Shown: positions 7,062 through 13,862 of the stretch, in pieces
Layout of the letters: every line of letters starts with the position of its first letter
Numbering within the stretch: position 1 is the stretch's first letter
NCBI GenBank assembly: GCA_019242065.1
Contig: JAFAWJ010000237.1
Span: forward strand, 1 to 14,150
Source: Chloroflexota bacterium
GTDB taxonomy: Bacteria; Chloroflexota; UBA6077; CF-72
Reading direction: 5' to 3'
Length of the DNA stretch: 14,150 bases
Made by a program: the position numbers and the translations under genes
Notes under the pieces: generated by a model
The model's input: only the letters and a program-made list of their open reading frames with translations
What the model was told of the DNA's origin: nothing
Databases searched by the model: none

Positions 7062-8446
7062 CAGTCGCCAGATCCGGGCGGCATGCTCATACCACTGCGG
7101 AAGGGATCAACCCACTCCACGTGCTCGGCGCGCACTTCGGTCTTGAGAAGACTGCCCACCATGGGCAGGTCACTGAAATCGACGGGATACTCGACCGTCG
7201 TCGCAACCTGGCCGGGCGTACTCCCGAAGCGACTGAGGTCCCAACCGACGACGAGTTTGTTTACGTCCAATCCCAGTCCGGGGGCAACCAGCACGGTCCG
7301 CTGTTGGATACGCTCGATGGCGTTCGCCGGGCTGCTCGCGAGAGCGCCTGCCCGAGCCGACTCATGCGCCACGGCCACAACGGCGGCGCGGGTCTGAACA
7401 TAGCGACTGACGCCGATGGTCCCGAAGACCAGGGTCAGGACCACTGGGAGCAGCAGGGCCAGCTCGACGAGCGCCTGTGCCGATTGGCGAGCCGGTGGAC
7501 TGTGCCACGTGCGTGCTTCGGCGATCAAAGCGCGGACGACTGCGTCGACTTCGTCTGATTGGAGTCTGCGACGGGGTGAATGTGTGCAGATGCGCAGCGT
7601 GGCGTCGCTGAGGAGCACCGCTGGCACGCGGCTGTTGTCCGTTTCCAGCTCTGTCTTGGGATGGGGAAAAACCACAAGGCCTTCGATCCACAGCGGTGTG
7701 CCCCGCACGAGATCCGGGAGACGCTTCCGGAGCGTTTGACGGACGGCGAAAATATTGCGTTGGACCTGCGCCGCCGGATCACCGATGTACGCGGGATACG
7801 CGGTTCCTCCGCGTCCGATCCGGGTGCGATGCCAGGTGCCGTCAGGTGCACAGACGACTCGGCCTGCCATCGTCTTGGTTTCCAGGAGAAAGACTCCGGT
7901 GGGTCCGACCACCAGGTGGTCGATGTCGCCCGCGCCGTGCGGCAGTTTCAGTCCATTGATCAGGGCGTACGCCTGTGGCAGCTCACTGGCGAGCACGCGG
8001 CCGACCTGACGTTCACCCGAAAAGCCCAGCATGAGCTGCGCCGCGCGCTCCGGGGAACTGGACTGGAGTCGGGCAGCAATGGCGCGCCGCTGGCGACGAT
8101 GAACGAGCCACAGGATGGCGAAGAGGAGCGTGGCGACGAACAGGGGTGGACCCACATTGCCCCAGGTGCCGCGTGGGAGCGCAAGGCCCAACCCGCCGCT
8201 GACCAGCACCAGCCAGCCCCATTTGAGACGCGGGCCGAATATGGCAGCCAGGCTCATGACTCCAATGGCGGCGAGCCCGGCCAGGAGCCAGCCGACGGGC
8301 GCCTCGGCGGCGCCGGCGACCGGTACGATCACCAGCGAGGCGAACCCGCAGGCTTTCAATCCCGCAGCGCGCGTGGGTGGCCGGTTGCGGGCGCTCAGCA
8401 CGGACGTGGCCAGCTGGTTTTCAAACTCGAACACACGTGTGGTCAT
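7061..8446 (-). CDS. Fusion of membrane region, NERD nuclease-related domain and TadE-like pseudopilin
   Basis: The product has 461 residues. Hydrophobic segments near 34-70, 76-92 and 101-115 precede a NERD domain at about 142-260. It contains GERQVGRVL, then GDIDHLVVGPTGVFLLETKTMAGRV, which retains the PD-(D/E)xK-like residues Asp176, Glu189 and Lys191. After a linker, residues about 320-461 are TadE-like: AQALVELALLLPVVLTLVFG, then RYVQTRAAVVAVAHESARAGALA. Such a pseudopilin motif is normally close to the N-terminus; here it is over 320 residues in. The reading frame is unbroken, and a possible internal TTG (7526-7528) could give a separate 155-residue TadE protein, though no strong ribosome binding site precedes it. 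The ATG start has GGAG a few bases upstream. NERD domains occur in proteins linked to DNA processing, and their activity is often untested; a DNA-related role for this locus is speculative. Confidence 0.75.
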   Translation of the reverse strand: MTTRVFEFENQLATSVLSARNRPPTRAAGLKACGFASLVIVPVAGAAEAPVGWLLAGLAAIGVMSLAAIFGPRLKWGWLVLVSGGLGLALPRGTWGNVGPPLFVATLLFAILWLVHRRQRRAIAARLQSSSPERAAQLMLGFSGERQVGRVLASELPQAYALINGLKLPHGAGDIDHLVVGPTGVFLLETKTMAGRVVCAPDGTWHRTRIGRGGTAYPAYIGDPAAQVQRNIFAVRQTLRKRLPDLVRGTPLWIEGLVVFPHPKTELETDNSRVPAVLLSDATLRICTHSPRRRLQSDEVDAVVRALIAEARTWHSPPARQSAQALVELALLLPVVLTLVFGTIGVSRYVQTRAAVVAVAHESARAGALASSPANAIERIQQRTVLVAPGLGLDVNKLVVGWDLSRFGSTPGQVATTVEYPVDFSDLPMVGSLLKTEVRAEHVEWVDPFRSGMSMPPGSGD

Positions 8447-8466
8447 GCGCGTCTCCGCGGTCTCCG

Positions 8467-8862
8467 TCAGTGTCCATCTGGCCGAAACCGCTCGCGGGCA
8501 ACCCAGGCCTCGGCGTGCACCGGCAACGGCGCGCCGAGCGGCAGGATCGGCCGCAGCCCGGCGTCGACTCGCATGCGTACCACCTCTGAATCCATGCTGC
8601 CGCTGAGAGCGAGCGGGTCGAGGCTGGAGCCGAGTCCCGCCGCGATCAGCGCGCGCGCCCGCGCATAGCCATCGTCCAGACTTCGGCCATCCTCGGCCGA
8701 GAGTCGCGCAGCTTCCTGAACGGAGCTGGTCGCCACGTCGCGCGCATGGGCGTAGAGGACCAGTTGCAGCACGCCGAAGCTCAAACTGACAACCAGCGGT
8801 ACCACCAGGGCAAACTCAACTAACGCCTGCGCGACGCAACGTCGCGTGCGATGCAGCAGCAT
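8467..8862 (-). CDS. tadE: TadE-like pseudopilin
   Basis: The product has 131 residues. A short basic head is followed by AQALVEFALVVPLVVSLSFG (about 11-30) and 'YAHARDVATSSVQEAARLSAEDG', the characteristic TadE signature. The putative cleavage is Ala11/Gln12 with Glu16 at +5. The remaining 80 residues form a small outer domain. TadE proteins are minor pilin-like components needed for Flp pilus formation. The gene starts 14 bases after the Flp pilin stop and 20 bases precede the next gene, so it is in the same transcript. No clear ribosome binding site is seen before the ATG, and translation may rely on coupling to the pilin gene. The family call is firm; which TadE/TadF role it fills is not. 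Confidence 0.85.
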   Translation of the reverse strand: MLLHRTRRCVAQALVEFALVVPLVVSLSFGVLQLVLYAHARDVATSSVQEAARLSAEDGRSLDDGYARARALIAAGLGSSLDPLALSGSMDSEVVRMRVDAGLRPILPLGAPLPVHAEAWVARERFRPDGH

Positions 8863-8876
8863 GGATGCGAGCCGAC

Positions 8877-9113
8877 TCAGTGGGCGGTGGACGCCGCTCC
8901 GGAGAGTGTGGACGTGATGCGGCTGAAAACGGTGGTGATCTCGCCGCCGAGGAGCGTCATTGCTCCAGCCGCGGCGATGACCACCAACGCACCCACCAGC
9001 GCGTACTCCACCGTCGATTGACCCGCCGGCCGCCAGGCGATCGCCTCTGCCCGCTCGTCAACGCGTGTACGGAGGCGCGCAACACTCAGCCAACTCCACT
9101 CGATCAGTCGCAT
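8877..9113 (-). CDS. flp: Flp/Fap-type pilin (major pilus subunit)
   Basis: The product has 78 residues, normal for Flp pilins though with a longish 31-residue leader. The leader is followed by GQSTVEYALVGALVVIAAAG, where cleavage after Gly31 leaves Gln at +1, Glu36 at +5 and Tyr37: the Flp 'G / x-x-x-x-E-Y' signature. A single hydrophobic helix (about 36-56) is followed by a Ser/Thr-rich tail ending in TAH. The start is the ATG at 9113 rather than a longer upstream frame, because an AAGGAG site lies four bases before it and the pilin leader length fits. Prepilin peptidase (TadV/CpaA) is needed for maturation and is not in this window. A small hairpin lies just upstream, and the strong ribosome site suggests the pilin is made in excess over its neighbours. 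Confidence 0.92.
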   Translation of the reverse strand: MRLIEWSWLSVARLRTRVDERAEAIAWRPAGQSTVEYALVGALVVIAAAGAMTLLGGEITTVFSRITSTLSGAASTAH

Positions 9114-9117
9114 AGGA

Positions 9118-9123
9118 CTCCTT
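9118..9123 (-). promoter_or_regulatory. Strong Shine-Dalgarno site of the Flp pilin gene
   Basis: Minus-strand AAGGAG is followed by TCCT and ATG. It is one of the best ribosome sites in the window and fixes the pilin start at 9113. Confidence 0.8.
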
Positions 9124-9127
9124 TCAT

Positions 9128-9141
9128 GCCTCGTTCGAGGC
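9128..9141 (-). promoter_or_regulatory. Small intercistronic hairpin upstream of the pilin gene
   Basis: Minus-strand GCCTCGAACGAGGC is an inverted repeat giving a five- to six-bp GC-rich stem with a two- to four-base loop. It sits in the 49-base gap between the TadC stop and the Flp start, just outside the ribosome site. There is no T run, so it is not an intrinsic terminator. It could protect a processed 5' end or shape ribosome access; that is inference. Confidence 0.45.
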
Positions 9142-9162
9142 CGCCTGGATACACCACCTCTG

Positions 9163-10161
9163 TCAGACACCCCCCAATCGGGTGAGCTCCACCGCCGCTG
9201 GCAGCAGCACGACGACAAAGAGCGCCGGCAAAATGAGCAACGCCACGGGCAGGAGCATGCGGACGGCAGTTTTGCCGCCCTCTTCGACGACATGCACGCG
9301 CTGGCGTTCGCGCAGCGCCTGCGCCTGGGCCGGCAACGTCTGAGCGAGCGGCAGGCCCTGTTCGTATGCGGCAGACATGCGCCCCAGGACGTGGTTGACT
9401 TCGGGCGCGCCGAGGCGCTGGGCCAGGCCCGCCAGCGCTTCAGGCAACGTCTGGCGTTGCCCGAGGGCCAACTCACGGGTCATCACGCGCAGCTCGCGGG
9501 CAACGACACCCTCGCTCTGGCGCGCGACCTCCTCGATGGCCTGTTCGAGGGCCATGCCGGCCGAGGTTGCCAGCGTCAACATGTCGAGGATGGTGGGCAA
9601 CTCCATCAGCACCAGACCGCGGTGGCGCGCCGCGCGCCGATCCAGGTCCCAATCGGGCAACACGAAACCAACGCCAAAGCCAACCAGCCACAACCACACT
9701 GGCCAGGCCCCGAACGGTGTGATGCGCAAGACGTTCATAAGCGGGAAGATGGCCGCGACAATCACGCCGGACGCCACTTTTTCGCCCATGAACTGCGCGA
9801 TGTCGACACCGGGTCTGACCACGCTCAAGCGCGTCTCCAGCTCACGACCACCACCCAGGCCGACACGTCCAAGCACGCTCCGCAACGCACCGCCGGCGTC
9901 TTCGAGGATCGGACGCAGAATGTTCTCCAGCAGCCGGGACGTGAAGAGCTGGGGGCGCGTGTGTCGATCCAGCTCGGCCATGCGAATGCGCTCGTCGACA
10001 TCCAACCGTCGCAACCGTTCACCAAGGTCCCGCTTGGGGCGGCCGATCGACAGAGTCGTGAGAATGAGATACACGCCACACCCCAACAGCAGCGGCAGAG
10101 CAATGACTCGTGCATCGACGGCGGTCAGCCGGAGTCCGCCAGCGAGCCACAGAGGCGTCAT
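9163..10161 (-). CDS. tadC: TadC-like pilus platform protein (T2SF domain)
   Basis: The product has 332 residues. An N-terminal membrane helix (about 18-36) is followed by a cytoplasmic region, two helices near 130-145 and 152-168, then a T2SF domain at about 185-300 ('MELPTILDMLTLATSAGMALEQAIEEVARQ ... TLPEALAGLAQRLGAPEV'). A C-terminal helix covers about 302-322. This order is typical of TadC, which with TadB forms the inner-membrane platform driven by the CpaF/TadA ATPase. A longer open frame reaches further upstream but would overlap most of the TadB end. The ATG at 10161 shares ATGA with the TadB stop and gives the normal TadC length, so it is preferred. No strong ribosome site is seen, consistent with coupling. 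Confidence 0.9.
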   Translation of the reverse strand: MTPLWLAGGLRLTAVDARVIALPLLLGCGVYLILTTLSIGRPKRDLGERLRRLDVDERIRMAELDRHTRPQLFTSRLLENILRPILEDAGGALRSVLGRVGLGGGRELETRLSVVRPGVDIAQFMGEKVASGVIVAAIFPLMNVLRITPFGAWPVWLWLVGFGVGFVLPDWDLDRRAARHRGLVLMELPTILDMLTLATSAGMALEQAIEEVARQSEGVVARELRVMTRELALGQRQTLPEALAGLAQRLGAPEVNHVLGRMSAAYEQGLPLAQTLPAQAQALRERQRVHVVEEGGKTAVRMLLPVALLILPALFVVVLLPAAVELTRLGGV

Positions 10162-11048
10162 CGGACCAATACCCGCCGCTGGCCCGGCAAGCGTGTCAGG
10201 TATAGCATCGCGGCGTAGCCCAGGGCGACACTCCCCGCGCAGCCGACCAGCACCGCCTGGCCCGCGACACTGCTGAAAATATCCAGATAGCGCGGGTTCG
10301 TCGCCCGCAGGCCGACCAGCGCGACCAGGGGTGCCGCGGCGACAATCCGGGCTGACAAGACCGTTCGCGCCTGATGCGCACGGACCTCTTGTTCGATGCG
10401 GAGCTGCGCGCGGGTGGAGTCCGCCAGGCGATCCAACACGTGGCTGACCAGCCGGCCACCCAATCGATCGTTGATGGACAGCGCGCACGCCACCACGTCG
10501 AAGACCGGATCAGCCAGGCGGTCGCGCATCGCCACCAATGCGGCGTCAAACCCGAGCAGCCGCGCGTCGCGGCTGAGTGTGCTGAACTCGGCTCGCAGCA
10601 CCTCCGGACCGGTGCGAGCCAGGCCACTGAACGCGTCCTGGACCGACAAGCCGGTGCGGATTGCATCGCGCAATTGTTCAATCGCGTCGACCAGGGATTC
10701 CTGGATGGCCGAGCGGCGCTGGTCGTGGCGGCGCACATAGTAGGCATAAGGACCCAGAAGCCCGACCAGGCTGGCGAGCACGCTCACGGCGATCCAGCCC
10801 AGAGCCAGTTGCGCCAGAACGGCCACCAGCACACCGGACAGCATCGAGAACAAGACGAAGTCGCGCAGCGTCACATCCCGAAGGCCGGCACGCACCAGGA
10901 ACTCGCGGGCGGCGCGTACCCGTTCGCGTGGCGCGCCGTTGACTCGCGGCCGCACCAAGCCATCAAAGGTGAGATAGACGCCACCGGCCAGAGCCAGCGA
11001 CAGAAACAGTGGAATCAGGACAGCACCTCGGCGTGATCGATGAACCAA
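10158..11048 (-). CDS. tadB: TadB-like pilus platform protein (T2SF domain)
   Basis: The product has 296 residues. Membrane helices lie near 9-27, 63-80 and 83-103, a T2SF domain at about 115-230 ('LVDAIEQLRDAIRTGLSVQDAFSGLARTGP ... DRLGGRLVSHVLDRLADSTRAQ'), then helices near 231-247 and 262-284. This is the usual TadB pattern, and the protein should pair with TadC in the platform. The start given is TTG at 11048, the first usual start codon I find in frame; no ATG or GTG precedes the first helix and no clear ribosome binding site is present. The start is therefore uncertain. The gene is separated from cpaF by 133 bases filled with GTGACGC repeats, the only real break in the right-hand part of the operon. 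Its stop overlaps the TadC start by four bases. Confidence 0.88.
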   Translation of the reverse strand: MVHRSRRGAVLIPLFLSLALAGGVYLTFDGLVRPRVNGAPRERVRAAREFLVRAGLRDVTLRDFVLFSMLSGVLVAVLAQLALGWIAVSVLASLVGLLGPYAYYVRRHDQRRSAIQESLVDAIEQLRDAIRTGLSVQDAFSGLARTGPEVLRAEFSTLSRDARLLGFDAALVAMRDRLADPVFDVVACALSINDRLGGRLVSHVLDRLADSTRAQLRIEQEVRAHQARTVLSARIVAAAPLVALVGLRATNPRYLDIFSSVAGQAVLVGCAGSVALGYAAMLYLTRLPGQRRVLVR

Positions 11049-11061
11049 TTGTCGACAGCAG

Positions 11062-11185
11062 GCGTCACGCGAAGCGTCACACGGCGGGAAAAAAGCGTCA
11101 CGCGGCGAGGAAAAAGCGTCACACGCGCAGGCAAAAATCTGGCACCCCTACCGTGAGCGTCACATGGGCGCGCAAAAAGCGTCAC
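11062..11185 (-). repeat. Intergenic GTGACGC direct-repeat array, copy A
   Basis: Plus-strand GCGTCAC occurs six times: 11062-11068, 11074-11080, 11095-11101, 11116-11122, 11157-11163 and 11179-11185. Start-to-start spacings are 12, 21, 21, 41 and 22 bp, and 41 plus 22 is again three times 21. On the minus strand three copies continue as GTGACGCTTTTT. A degenerate unit (AAAAATCTGGCAC) sits near 11133-11145. The cpaF TGA stop lies inside the last copy, and the array ends 13 bases before the TadB start. Two local palindromes overlap copies: GTGAGCGTCAC at 11153-11163 and TCACGTGA at 11182-11189. The first two copies and their 12-bp spacing are identical to array B near 2953. A chance cluster is very unlikely; its role is unknown. 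Confidence 0.8.
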
Positions 11186-12507
11186 GTGAGGCCCTCCGCC
11201 GAAATGCCAACCGGCAGCGCATACTCGACGCCGTGGGCCGTCATTTTCTCCATGCAGCGGGGTGGGCGGCCGCGCCACACCAGACGGCCGTGTTCGAGGC
11301 CGAAGATCTCATGTCCGCTGATCACACCGCTATCGACGCCCGTCACCTCGAAGATGCTGGCCACGCGTCGCTGTCCGGAGCGCGCCGTCACACGCAGCTG
11401 GACGACGAGCTCGATGGTGCGTGAGACCATGCGCACCAGCTCTTCTCCCGCGAGGCGCTCGCCGGCCATCATCGCCAGCGTCGCAAGGCGATCGAGCGCA
11501 TCCCGGGGTGTGTTGCCGTGGATAGTCGTGAGCGACCCCTCGTGGCCGGTATTCATGGCCAGGAGCATGTCGAGCGCCTCTGCGCCACGCACTTCGCCGA
11601 CGATGATGCGGGTGGGCCGCATCCGCAGCGCGTTGCGCACCAGGTCACGGATGGTTATTTCGCCGATACCTTCTACATTCTTATTGCGGACCTGGAGCGC
11701 GACGCAGTCTGGCAGGCGCCGATCGAGCATCAACTCGGGCACCTCCTCGACGGTGACCACCCGCTCGTCGAGCTCCACGATGGAGGCACCCAGGGCGTTC
11801 AGGAGCGTAGTTTTACCGGAGCCCGTCGGTCCGCTCACCAGGATGTTGACGCCGGCCTGGACGGCCGCATCCAGAAATTCCGCGGCAGCGCTGCTGAGCG
11901 CGCCGAGCTCCACGAGTTGATCGAGTGAATGCGCACGCAGCACGAACTTGCGAATGGTGACCGACGTCCAGCGCGTGCTGGCCGGGGCGATCACGGCATT
12001 CAGGCGTGAACCGTCCTGGAGACGGACGTCGACCATCGGCGATGCTTCGTCCAGACGTCGACCGGCGCTGCTGACGATGCGCTTGACCAATTGACGCAGC
12101 TCGTCGTCATTTTCGAAATACACGCCGTGGGCCTGTTCTTTGTGGCCGTCGCGGATTGTGAACACGCGCAACGGACCGTTGACGATGATTTCCTCTACCC
12201 GTGGATCGGTCATCAGTGGTTGCAGGATGCCCAGCCCGAAAAGGGAGTCGAACAGACGCCGGCGGACGGCGTCCGCGTCTAGCAGCAGCGGAGCGTTGGT
12301 AGTCACGGCGCGGCGCTCGTGGGCGGCGACTTCTTCGTCGATGATCGTCCGCACGCGCTCCTCTTCCTGCGAGCCGGGGGTCAGCAGACGACCGTCGCCC
12401 AAGGAACGGCTCACCGCCTCGGCGACGCGTTCGCGAATCAGGCGCTCGGCAGTACGATCGCTAGGATGCAGGGCACCGACGCTGATTGGCTCGATGGTCG
12501 CTACCAT
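11182..12507 (-). CDS. cpaF: CpaF/TadA-type pilus assembly ATPase
   Basis: The product has 441 residues, normal for the family. Residues 1-100 form the N-terminal helical region; 'LGILQPLMTDPRVEEIIVNGP' (about 92-112) begins the conserved N-domain. The ATPase core contains Walker A GPTGSGKTTLLNAL (226-239), an acidic box at VVTVEEVPEL (250-259), Walker B RIIVGEVRGAEALDML (300-315) and the His box TGHEGSLTTIHGNTP (320-334). All key residues are present, so it should be an active hexameric ATPase powering Flp pilus assembly from the cytoplasmic side of the membrane. The ATG lies seven bases into the end of the CpaE gene (ATGGTAG) with GGAG six bases upstream. The stop falls within a GTGACGC repeat. 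Confidence 0.95.
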   Translation of the reverse strand: MVATIEPISVGALHPSDRTAERLIRERVAEAVSRSLGDGRLLTPGSQEEERVRTIIDEEVAAHERRAVTTNAPLLLDADAVRRRLFDSLFGLGILQPLMTDPRVEEIIVNGPLRVFTIRDGHKEQAHGVYFENDDELRQLVKRIVSSAGRRLDEASPMVDVRLQDGSRLNAVIAPASTRWTSVTIRKFVLRAHSLDQLVELGALSSAAAEFLDAAVQAGVNILVSGPTGSGKTTLLNALGASIVELDERVVTVEEVPELMLDRRLPDCVALQVRNKNVEGIGEITIRDLVRNALRMRPTRIIVGEVRGAEALDMLLAMNTGHEGSLTTIHGNTPRDALDRLATLAMMAGERLAGEELVRMVSRTIELVVQLRVTARSGQRRVASIFEVTGVDSGVISGHEIFGLEHGRLVWRGRPPRCMEKMTAHGVEYALPVGISAEGLT

Positions 12508-13850
12508 GCCTGGCTCCGGCCGCCGGTGACGGCGCCTGAACGCTGGCGCTCAACTCGCAGCACCGGCCGGGTGATCTCCGCGGCCGGTTGGCGGTGGACA
12601 AGACGTCGCCACCAGTTCCCGCGGGCTCGCGACACTGGCGACGGCAATCGCAGCTTGCCGTCGTTGAGTCCTTCGGCAAGCACCAGCATCGCTCGCCCGG
12701 CGCGACTCGAGGGATCGAGCACCGCGGGCCGCTGCTCGGCGATCGCACGTTGGAGGCCGGCGTGGTCGAACGGGATGACAGACACGACCGGCGCGCCCAG
12801 GTGCCACTCCACTTCCTGCCGCGAGTGATGGAACCGCGCGTCATGCTGATTGAGGACCAGGTTGACCCGGCGACGTTCGATGCCGAGCAGTCGCTCGAGC
12901 TGGTCGAGGGTGGTGCGGGTGTGCCACAAACCGACGAAATCGGCGGCGCTGACCAGCAGGACCTGGTCGGCACGGGACAGCGCCGCACGATGACTGCTGG
13001 GGGCAACCTCGAGACCCATCAGCTCGGGCCCGATGTCCACGATGACCCAGCGGAAGCGCTGCGCCAGCTCGTCGAGCAGGCGTTCGACCAGAGTCGAGCC
13101 AAGGCTGGTGCGCATCTCGCGTTTCGGTGGACCGCACAGCAGGACCGCGCGCGTCGAGCCTGAGCCCAGTGGCTGCACTTCCTCGCCGAGCGCCGCGCCC
13201 CACAAGCGCGGCTCGTCACGCACGGTATGAGCCAGGGTACAGACGTTGCGACTCGGGTCGGCGTCCAGGTACGCGGCGGCGGACGGCGCGCACAGATCCA
13301 GCTCCGCGAGCACCGTCGTCGCCGCGGCCCCAAGCGCGGTTGCCAGATTGATGGCCAGTGTCGTCCGACCGGGGCTGCCGGCACCGCCGGCGACCACGAT
13401 GACTCCGCCAAGATCCTCTACAGGCTGGTCCACCGCTTTGCGTACTACCGGCTCAGGCGAGGCAACGGGACGCGGGCCTGGTCGCACGCCCGGCCGCGCA
13501 GCGAGAATCGCCTCGTACACGCCTTCTGGCTCGGCGTGCATGGTGAGCACCGGACCTGTGCGCCGCCGCCAGCGCTCTTCGGTTGGATCGGGGACCAGCA
13601 AAACCAGCGTCACGCCCGGCCGGTCCAGTTCCTCGAGTAGCGCGTCGGTCAGGCGATGCAAGCTCCAGGCAACGACGAGGACATCGACCTGGTTGGCGCT
13701 CACCAGCTGGAGCAACTGGTCGGCGGCGAGGCACTGGGCCACGATGATCAGATCGTCCAAACCTTCGAGCGCTGGTCGAAAACGCTGTTCAAGCTCCTGG
13801 TCACCCAGGCCGAGCGCCACCCGCAGCCGGGGTGACTCAAAGGCCGGCAA
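12501..13850 (-). CDS. cpaE: CpaE/TadZ-like P-loop ATPase with N-terminal receiver-like domain
   Basis: The product has 449 residues. Residues about 8-120 look like an atypical receiver domain ('RVALGLGDQELEQRFRPALEGLDDLIIV ... VDVLVVAWSL'), lacking an obvious phosphorylation Asp. Residues about 148-395 are a ParA/MinD-like ATPase: a deviant Walker A GGAGSPGRTTLAINLA (155-170) where Arg162 replaces the usual Lys before Thr-Thr, switch 'LAELDLCAPS' (181-190) and Walker B 'WVIVDIGPEL' (268-277). A basic Trp-containing tail follows. TadZ/CpaE proteins place the pilus machine at its site in the cell. The start is TTG at 13850, the first start codon after an in-frame stop, with GAGG ten bases upstream; GTG at residue 11 is an alternative. 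It sits 12 bases after the CpaB-like stop and overlaps cpaF. Confidence 0.88.
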   Translation of the reverse strand: MPAFESPRLRVALGLGDQELEQRFRPALEGLDDLIIVAQCLAADQLLQLVSANQVDVLVVAWSLHRLTDALLEELDRPGVTLVLLVPDPTEERWRRRTGPVLTMHAEPEGVYEAILAARPGVRPGPRPVASPEPVVRKAVDQPVEDLGGVIVVAGGAGSPGRTTLAINLATALGAAATTVLAELDLCAPSAAAYLDADPSRNVCTLAHTVRDEPRLWGAALGEEVQPLGSGSTRAVLLCGPPKREMRTSLGSTLVERLLDELAQRFRWVIVDIGPELMGLEVAPSSHRAALSRADQVLLVSAADFVGLWHTRTTLDQLERLLGIERRRVNLVLNQHDARFHHSRQEVEWHLGAPVVSVIPFDHAGLQRAIAEQRPAVLDPSSRAGRAMLVLAEGLNDGKLRLPSPVSRARGNWWRRLVHRQPAAEITRPVLRVERQRSGAVTGGRSQAW

Positions 13851-13862
13851 TGCGAGTGCACC

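Noticed and set aside
7580..8668. Long plus-strand open frame of 362 codons
   Set aside because: It lies opposite the NERD-TadE and TadE genes, which have clear domains. Its product has no recognisable domain and the composition expected of an antisense frame in GC-rich DNA.
8877..9476. Longer 199-codon frame ending with the Flp pilin
   Set aside because: The first part is antisense-like Arg/Ser/Cys-rich sequence overlapping TadC. The strong ribosome site and leader length fix the start at 9113.
9292..10276. Two overlapping plus-strand open frames of about 300 codons
   Set aside because: They are opposite the TadC gene, show no domain, and have low-complexity Gln/His/Arg or Arg/Pro/Ser-rich products typical of shadows.
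9163..10488. Longer TadC reading frame starting about 330 bases upstream
   Set aside because: The extra 109 residues overlap the TadB end in another frame and look like shadow sequence. The ATGA overlap at 10161 gives the normal length.
11095..11122. Mini-terminators formed by GCGT-GTG-ACGC followed by TTTTT within the repeats
   Set aside because: The possible stems have only four base pairs and three-base loops, too weak for intrinsic termination, and the array lies inside a likely operon.
11062..11185. CRISPR array
   Set aside because: Units are only 7-12 bp, spacings are 12-22 bp with similar spacer sequence, and no cas gene is visible.
11009..11920. Plus-strand open frame of 303 codons crossing the repeat array
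   Set aside because: It is antisense to CpaF, with Ser/Arg-rich sequence and no domain. Its repeat-derived Lys-Arg-His stretch is simply the repeat read backwards.
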